Part shown: piece by piece, positions 59,906 through 64,000 of the stretch
How positions within the stretch are numbered: position 1 is the stretch's first letter
Layout: each line of letters starts with the position of its first letter
Assembly (NCBI RefSeq): GCF_013378445.1
Contig: NZ_JABXYK010000013.1
Location: 88,359-152,358 of the forward strand
DNA: 64,000 bases
From: Mycoplana rhizolycopersici
GTDB taxonomy: Bacteria; Pseudomonadota; Alphaproteobacteria; Rhizobiales; Rhizobiaceae
Direction: 5' to 3'
Translations under genes and position numbers: made by a program
The notes under the pieces: generated by a model
What the model was told of the DNA's origin: nothing
What the model saw: the letters and a program-made list of their open reading frames with translations, nothing else
Database searches by the model: none

Positions 59906-60811
59906 ATGGACCAGCTTGCAGCCATGCGGGTTTTTGTGCGCGTGGTGGAAACAGGCAACTTCTCCCGTGCGGCGACAGCACTGAACATGCCCAAGACCAC
60001 CGTTACCAATCTTATCCAGGGATTGGAGGCACATCTGCGCACGACACTGCTGAACCGGACAACCCGCCGCGTGATGGTGACGACCGATGGCGCACTCTAC
60101 TATGAGCGCGCCAGCCAGATCATCTCCGAAATCGAGGAGCTCGACGGCAACCTGTCGAATTCGCAGGCCCAGCCTTCCGGCCGGCTGCGCGTCGAGATGG
60201 CCGGCGCCTTCGCCGACCTCATCGTCATTCCCTCGCTCTGCGACTTCCATTCGCGACATCCCCAGATCCACATCGATCTCGGCGTCGGCGACCGTCTCGT
60301 GGACTACATGGCCGAGAACGTCGATTGCGCCCTGCGCGCCGGTACGCCGACCGACCAGTCGCTGATCGCCCGCAAGATTTCCGAGATCGCGATGATTACC
60401 TGCGCCTCACCCGTCTATCTCGAAAAAATGGGCATGCCGACCACGCCGGAGGAGATGGCCGAAGGGCACCACTTTGCCGTCGGCTACCTGCAGGCGCAGG
60501 CCGGCCGCATCCTGCCCATGGAGTTTTCGCGAGATGGCGAAACCCGGGACATCGTTCCCCGCTATGTGATTTCCGCCAACGATGCCCGATCTTATCTCAC
60601 CGCCGCCCTGACAGGGCTTGGCGTAGCGCAATTGCCGTTGTTCATGGCCCGCGAAGCCCTTGCCGACGGACGCCTGATCCGCGTCCTTCCTCTGTGGCAG
60701 CACGAACCGTTGCCGCTATACGTGGTTTATCCCCAAACCCGGCATCTCAGCAACAAGGTGCGTGTGTTCGTGAACTGGCTGGTTGGTTTGATGCGTGATA
60801 TCGACAAATGA
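59906..60811 (+). CDS. LysR family transcriptional regulator
   Basis: Protein of 301 aa. The HTH is MRVFVRVVETGNFSRAATAL and PKTTVTNLIQGLEAHLRTTLLN (given as two parts); the effector domain starts around residue 90 with LRVEMAGAFADLIVIPSL. It resembles the LysR group that controls quinone or efflux genes and is divergent from the hydrolase-RND operon. GAGGTG precedes the ATG. Confidence 0.9.
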   Translation: MDQLAAMRVFVRVVETGNFSRAATALNMPKTTVTNLIQGLEAHLRTTLLNRTTRRVMVTTDGALYYERASQIISEIEELDGNLSNSQAQPSGRLRVEMAGAFADLIVIPSLCDFHSRHPQIHIDLGVGDRLVDYMAENVDCALRAGTPTDQSLIARKISEIAMITCASPVYLEKMGMPTTPEEMAEGHHFAVGYLQAQAGRILPMEFSRDGETRDIVPRYVISANDARSYLTAALTGLGVAQLPLFMAREALADGRLIRVLPLWQHEPLPLYVVYPQTRHLSNKVRVFVNWLVGLMRDIDK

Positions 60812-61268
60812 GCCAGCCTAAACGGTTTAGGGATACTGAAATGGTTGAAACGACCGGCAATACGCTGGCTACTGAATGAAGGTAGCCGCGACTATGTCAC
60901 CTAGCGCACGCCCGATGGCTTGCCCCGGGGCCGGCTCCAAACACATAGCGTACATACCTGTCATAGCTGGCCACGTTCATTAACGGGGTCATCCGACCCC
61001 AACGTTGGCATCGCCGGCGGCCCGAGCGGGCGCTTCGACGAAGGATCACCGCCGCGTGCGGGATGAAGGAATTCTCCCCCCTCGGTCAGTTCGAGGTCGA
61101 ACGGGAGTTGTCACGCCGAACTGCGATAAACCCTATTCCCGCAATGTTAAGCTTCCGGCATGTAGCGGCTGCGGACAAGGTAGAAGTGCAGCAAGACGTT
61201 CCGGACTTCGAGAGTTCATGGCGTGGGGCCGGCAATGGTGCCCGCGACCGTCTTTCGGGGGCATTCTC
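60812..61268. other. 457-base stretch without a recognisable gene
   Basis: Frames on both strands are short and show no family. A hairpin GGGGTC (60985-60990)/GACCCC (60995-61000) with loop ATCC lies in the middle. The stretch begins right after the LysR stop and precedes broken gene ends, so it is probably rearranged or decayed DNA. Confidence 0.6.
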
Positions 61269-61588
61269 CTATTTTTGCGAAAAGCCCGCGATGACCGATT
61301 TCGCTCTGATGCGTGCCGCTTTGCGATAGGCTCGGGGAGTGAGGCCAGTTTCCAGCCGGAAATAGCGATTGAAATTGAAAGGTTGTTGAAGCCTGCCTCG
61401 AAGCAGATATCGGTAATCGGCATCTCATTTTCGGACAGCAGCGTTCGAGCCCGCCAGACTCGCAGTGACCGGCTGTAATCCGAAAAGTTCATACCCGTCA
61501 GCCTGCGGAAGGCGCGGGAGAAGGCCGAGGGTTCGAGGCCGACGCGGTCCGCAACTTCGCTCATCGGAGCGCGCGCGGGCTCGACTGC
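61269..61588 (-). pseudogene. AraC family regulator, 3' fragment with frameshift
   Basis: The minus strand encodes the two HTH elements of an AraC C-terminal domain: SEVADRVGLEPSAFSRAFRR, TGMNFSDYSRSLRVWRARTLL and DICFEAGFNNLS. At about 61385 one base is missing: the sequence continues in another frame as FNRYFRLETGLTPRAYRKAA to a stop at 61269-61271. The N-terminal sensing domain is absent, and the 5' side abuts a permease fragment on the other strand at about 61588. Both breaks show that it is non-functional. Confidence 0.7.
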
Positions 61589-61991
61589 ATTGCTCGCCGT
61601 CGCCTTTGCCCACGTCTGGCAATGGGGCCTGTTCTTCGCGGCGATCATCCTGAAACGCCTGGAATCTCTGCCGCCGCAGCCCCTGGAAACCGCGCGGATC
61701 GACCGTGCGACCCGTTTCGAGATCCAACGCTTTGTGACGCTGCCGATGCTGAAGACACCGCTGATCAGTCCTTTTCTCGTCAAGGCGATCGAAAGCCTGC
61801 GCTCCTTCGACGTGGTTTATGTCATGACCCGTGGTGGCCCCGGCATCTCGACTGAGACGCTCGACATGTACGCCTATTCGCAGGGCTTCATCGAGCCCGG
61901 CAAGATCTCCTGCGCCTCGTCCATGGCGGTCATCATGATGGTGCTGACCATCGTCACCTTCACCTTTACCTGGAAAAGGCTGAACCAATGA
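61588..61991 (+). pseudogene. Sugar-type ABC permease, 5'-truncated fragment
   Basis: About 134 codons encode the second half of a MalF/UgpA-like permease: VAFAHVWQWGLFFAAIILKR, the EAA loop ETARIDRATRFEIQRFVTLP (Arg replaces the usual Gly in IDGA), DVVYVMTRGGPGISTETLDM and the terminal FTFTWKRLNQ. The first half is missing where it abuts the AraC remnant. It ends in ATGA overlap with the next fragment, as in the normal permease pair. Confidence 0.7.
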
Positions 61992-62119
61992 AGCTGCCGA
62001 CCCTACTGCTCAAGCTTCTATTGGTCGTTAGCCACTTCTCCATCCAAAGCGGAGGAGCACACCTACGCCATGCTGGACGAGCCAATCATGGCCGGCAGCC
62101 CGATCCCTCATGTGTTCCA
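61988..62119 (+). pseudogene. Remnant of a partner permease gene, N-terminus only
   Basis: ATG at 61988 overlaps the permease-fragment stop and begins MKLPTLLLKLLLVV, a typical MalG-like start. After about 14 residues the hydrophobic pattern is lost and the frame stops within about 45 codons. It marks a second breakpoint of the same deletion/rearrangement. Confidence 0.45.
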
Positions 62120-62128
62120 TAATCGCGG

Positions 62129-63328
62129 TTACGCTGCAAATGGTGATTTCAGAATTTCTCGGACCTCTTTGACCGCCGACAGCAGATTGCGCACCTTGGC
62201 CCCGCCCTTCGCCGGATAATCGCCTGCACCTGCTCCAACAACAATTCTGTTTTCTATTTCAAGATCGTCACAGGCGACAAAGAACCCGCGCTCGGCTTGC
62301 GGAGCGCTGGCGCGCTTGACCTCGATAGCCACCATTGGCTTGCCAGCCCGTTCAAACACCAAGTCGATCTCTGCACCGTCGGCAGTTCTGTAGAACAAAG
62401 GAACCGCATCGGCCCCAGCCGCGTCGATAAGCGTCTCTATCACAAACCCCTCCCAGCTTGGCCCGACAACGGGGTGTCCCAACAATTGATTGAGCGTGCC
62501 GATTTCCAGGAGGGCATGGACGAGGCCGCTGTCACGGACGTAAATCTTGGGGGACTTCACGAGGCGCTTGCCGAGATTGCCGCTCCATGGCTGGAGGCGC
62601 CGAACCAGCATGAGATCAACAAGAAGATCAATATACCGGCCAATCATGGGGGCCGACACACCCAGGCCCTGGGCGAACCGCGCGCTGTTAAGTGTGTTTC
62701 CTTGTCCGTTGGCCAACATCGTCCAAAGACGACCGATCGTTGCGGCCGGCATGCGCGGAGCAAACATGGGGACATCGCGCTCAAGGTAGCTTCGGACAAA
62801 AGCCTGCCGCCAGAGGTAACTTTCCTCGTCCGTTACCGCGGTCAGGCTATCGGGAAAGCCGCCGCGCAGCCACAGCTGGTCGATATCAATAGAAGCCGCT
62901 ACAGCCTCTTCCGCACCGATCGGTGGCATCTCGAGATAGATAATTCGCCCTGCCAGCGTTTCCGACACCTGCTGGATCAGGTCCAAAGATGCTGAGCCCA
63001 GCAACAGAAATTGCATGGATCGCTCGCCTCCGGCGCGCCGATCGTCAACGATCCCTCGTAATTCGGCGAACAACTCAGGCAGCCGCTGTACCTCGTCCAG
63101 CACCGTCAAATGCCCAGCCTGCGCTTGAAGGAATGCTTCTGCATCCTCCAGCTTGCGGCGATCAGCTATCCGTTCCAGATCCAGATAGAGTGTGCCTTTC
63201 GCTCGATCCGCAAGCTTTCGGGCAAGCGTGGTCTTGCCAACCTGTCGTGCGCCAATCAGCGCGACGACGGGCGCGCGTGCCAAGGCGCGCTCAAGGGCAG
63301 ATTCGATACGAGGTCGCGAAATCATCAT
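62129..63328 (-). CDS. ATPase with AAA_14 and DUF4143 domains
   Basis: Protein of 399 aa. Walker A is IGARQVGKTTLARKLA, Walker B LTVLDEVQRLPELF, then LLGSASLDLIQQVSETLAGR and LWLRGGFPDSL, the AAA_14 pattern; the C-terminal DUF4143 part has SWEGFVIETLI, FYRTADGAEIDLV (endonuclease-like D/E-x-D) and VAIEVKRAS. The family is widespread, patchy and often horizontally acquired; its biological role is not established. It borders gene debris, consistent with acquisition. Start ATG at 63328, with a second ATG directly after it. Confidence 0.87.
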   Translation of the reverse strand: MMISRPRIESALERALARAPVVALIGARQVGKTTLARKLADRAKGTLYLDLERIADRRKLEDAEAFLQAQAGHLTVLDEVQRLPELFAELRGIVDDRRAGGERSMQFLLLGSASLDLIQQVSETLAGRIIYLEMPPIGAEEAVAASIDIDQLWLRGGFPDSLTAVTDEESYLWRQAFVRSYLERDVPMFAPRMPAATIGRLWTMLANGQGNTLNSARFAQGLGVSAPMIGRYIDLLVDLMLVRRLQPWSGNLGKRLVKSPKIYVRDSGLVHALLEIGTLNQLLGHPVVGPSWEGFVIETLIDAAGADAVPLFYRTADGAEIDLVFERAGKPMVAIEVKRASAPQAERGFFVACDDLEIENRIVVGAGAGDYPAKGGAKVRNLLSAVKEVREILKSPFAA

Positions 63329-63341
63329 GCCGTAAATCGTA

Positions 63342-63359
63342 AATCATATTTTTGATTTT
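63342..63359 (-). promoter_or_regulatory. AT-rich promoter with inverted repeat for the DUF4143 ATPase
   Basis: AAATCA (63342-63347) and TGATTT (63354-63359) form an inverted repeat with a six-base spacer; GTAAATC occurs twice just beside it. It lies 14 bases upstream of the ATPase start and is markedly poorer in GC than its surroundings. Confidence 0.35.
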
Positions 63360-63541
63360 CGGTCAATTGTTGAGTCCGTTCTTCCCACGCGGGACCGTTC
63401 GCCAACACGGGGAGCGTTGGAAGCCGTCGTCAAAGCACCAGTTCTCGTTCGGAGTGACCCATCAAAGTCGTGAATCGATGGCAGCTATCCGATTCATGGA
63501 ACTCATTGGACGTGTCCGACGCATGAATCGATACTCGGCGG

Positions 63542-63784
63542 ATGACAAGCAGCGTAAGAGACATCTATCTGGAACGTGTCGATACAACCGGCAATCTGGC
63601 ACGGTTCTACGTTGTCGAGGTTCAGCAGGATCTTTTCGGTGAGACTCTGATCGTGCGCCGGTGGGGTCGGATCGGTACGCATGGGCGTCAACTTGCGAGC
63701 CGTACGCCATCTCTTGTGGAGGCGATAAAGCAATTCGAGCGCTGGTCAAGCGCCAAGGCTCGGCGTGGCTACAGACAGCTGTGA
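63542..63784 (+). CDS. Small stand-alone WGR domain protein
   Basis: Protein of 80 aa that is almost entirely a WGR domain: IYLERVDTTGNLARFYVVEV, then LIVRRWGRIGTHGRQ (the Trp-Gly-Arg motif) and AIKQFERWSSAKARRGY. WGR domains bind nucleic acid ends in PARPs and MolR-like proteins; free-standing copies are common on rhizobial plasmids, but their function is unknown. GTGTCCGACGC precedes the start without a strong ribosome site. Confidence 0.75.
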   Translation: MTSSVRDIYLERVDTTGNLARFYVVEVQQDLFGETLIVRRWGRIGTHGRQLASRTPSLVEAIKQFERWSSAKARRGYRQL

Positions 63785-64000
63785 CGCCAACACAGCTCCA
63801 CGACAAAGGTAGCGTTCAGCTCCCGTAGAACGATTCCTGTGCAAACGGATGATGTCCCAGGGAGTGGTGTAGTTCGGGCGATCCTCGAGCTTTCCGGACA
63901 GGGCCGGGAACGGGTCAACTTGCAGCAGGCAAGTTGATGAGCTGATCATCACTCATTGTGGCGATCGTCTCAAGTGTCATGTAGCGCGAGCGCTGAACAG
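63785..64000. other. 216 bases to the window end, no gene assigned
   Basis: A minus-strand frame of 68 codons (63746-63952) has no family resemblance. Beyond 63900 the minus strand reads TLETIATMSDDQLINLPAA, which may be a C-terminal piece of a gene outside the window or decayed DNA. Nothing can be assigned. Confidence 0.5.

Noticed and set aside
62129..63328. Antiphage defence system centred on the DUF4143 ATPase
   Set aside because: No second effector or known defence gene accompanies it, and DUF4143 ATPases are common outside defence islands.

Overview
The window reads as a catabolic and transport island of a high-GC alphaproteobacterium, most probably a member of the Rhizobiaceae (Rhizobium, Sinorhizobium/Ensifer or Agrobacterium type) and plausibly a secondary replicon. 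The reasons are the dense packing of ABC, TTT (TctABC) and TRAP solute transporters, a regulator of a different family beside each catabolic unit (RpiR, FadR-type GntR twice, LacI, DctBD, LysR), rhizobial-style proteins, and no ribosomal, tRNA or core housekeeping genes. No tRNA, rRNA, CRISPR array, replication origin or complete insertion sequence was seen.

Layout. (A) 1-5,338: a branched-chain-amino-acid-type binding protein with the start of an ABC ATPase, a cysteine hydrolase and an N-formylglutamate-amidohydrolase-like enzyme, divergent from an RpiR regulator and a glutamine-synthetase-like ligase. (B) 5,414-25,968: a large catabolic regulon: LivKHMGF transporter plus FAD amine oxidase, a FadR-type GntR regulator, a ProC-like reductase, SDRs, a 3-hydroxyacyl-CoA-dehydrogenase-like enzyme, a DUF3830-like protein, a NIPSNAP protein, an acetoin-dehydrogenase-like E1/E2 set, a fused B12-dependent mutase, an alpha/beta hydrolase, an aspartate-dehydrogenase-like enzyme, a cupin and a KstD-type flavoprotein. 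Three intergenic regions carry the same palindrome GTGTCGACAC and a fourth carries its TGTCGACA core, so the unit looks like one regulon for an unidentified nitrogenous substrate. (C) 26,030-38,363: LacI regulator divergent from a Pot-type ABC transporter, HyuA/HyuB, a VOC protein, a second FAD amine oxidase and a CMD/AhpD pair. (D) 38,494-46,059: DctB/DctD two-component system and a TctCBA tricarboxylate-type transporter with a second TctC, followed by a decayed TAXI binding-protein gene. (E) 46,990-54,019: sugar-acid catabolism (IdnD-, IdnO- and enolase-superfamily enzymes) divergent from a GntR regulator and a TRAP transporter. (F) 54,385-60,811: an RND efflux pair, a catalytically degenerate alpha/beta hydrolase and a divergent LysR regulator. 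(G) 60,812-64,000: gene debris (frameshifted AraC end, truncated sugar ABC permease), a DUF4143-type ATPase and a small WGR protein.

How the genes work together. Each of regions A-E pairs an uptake system with a short enzyme set and its own regulator. Region B is the most unusual. Its enzymes could oxidise an amine, rearrange a carbon skeleton with adenosylcobalamin, remove nitrogen by dehydrogenase chemistry and cleave a 2-oxo or diketone intermediate oxidatively to an acyl-CoA. The substrate cannot be read from sequence. Several binding-protein genes are followed by strong stem-loops before the permease or ATPase genes, suggesting differential expression inside the transporter operons.
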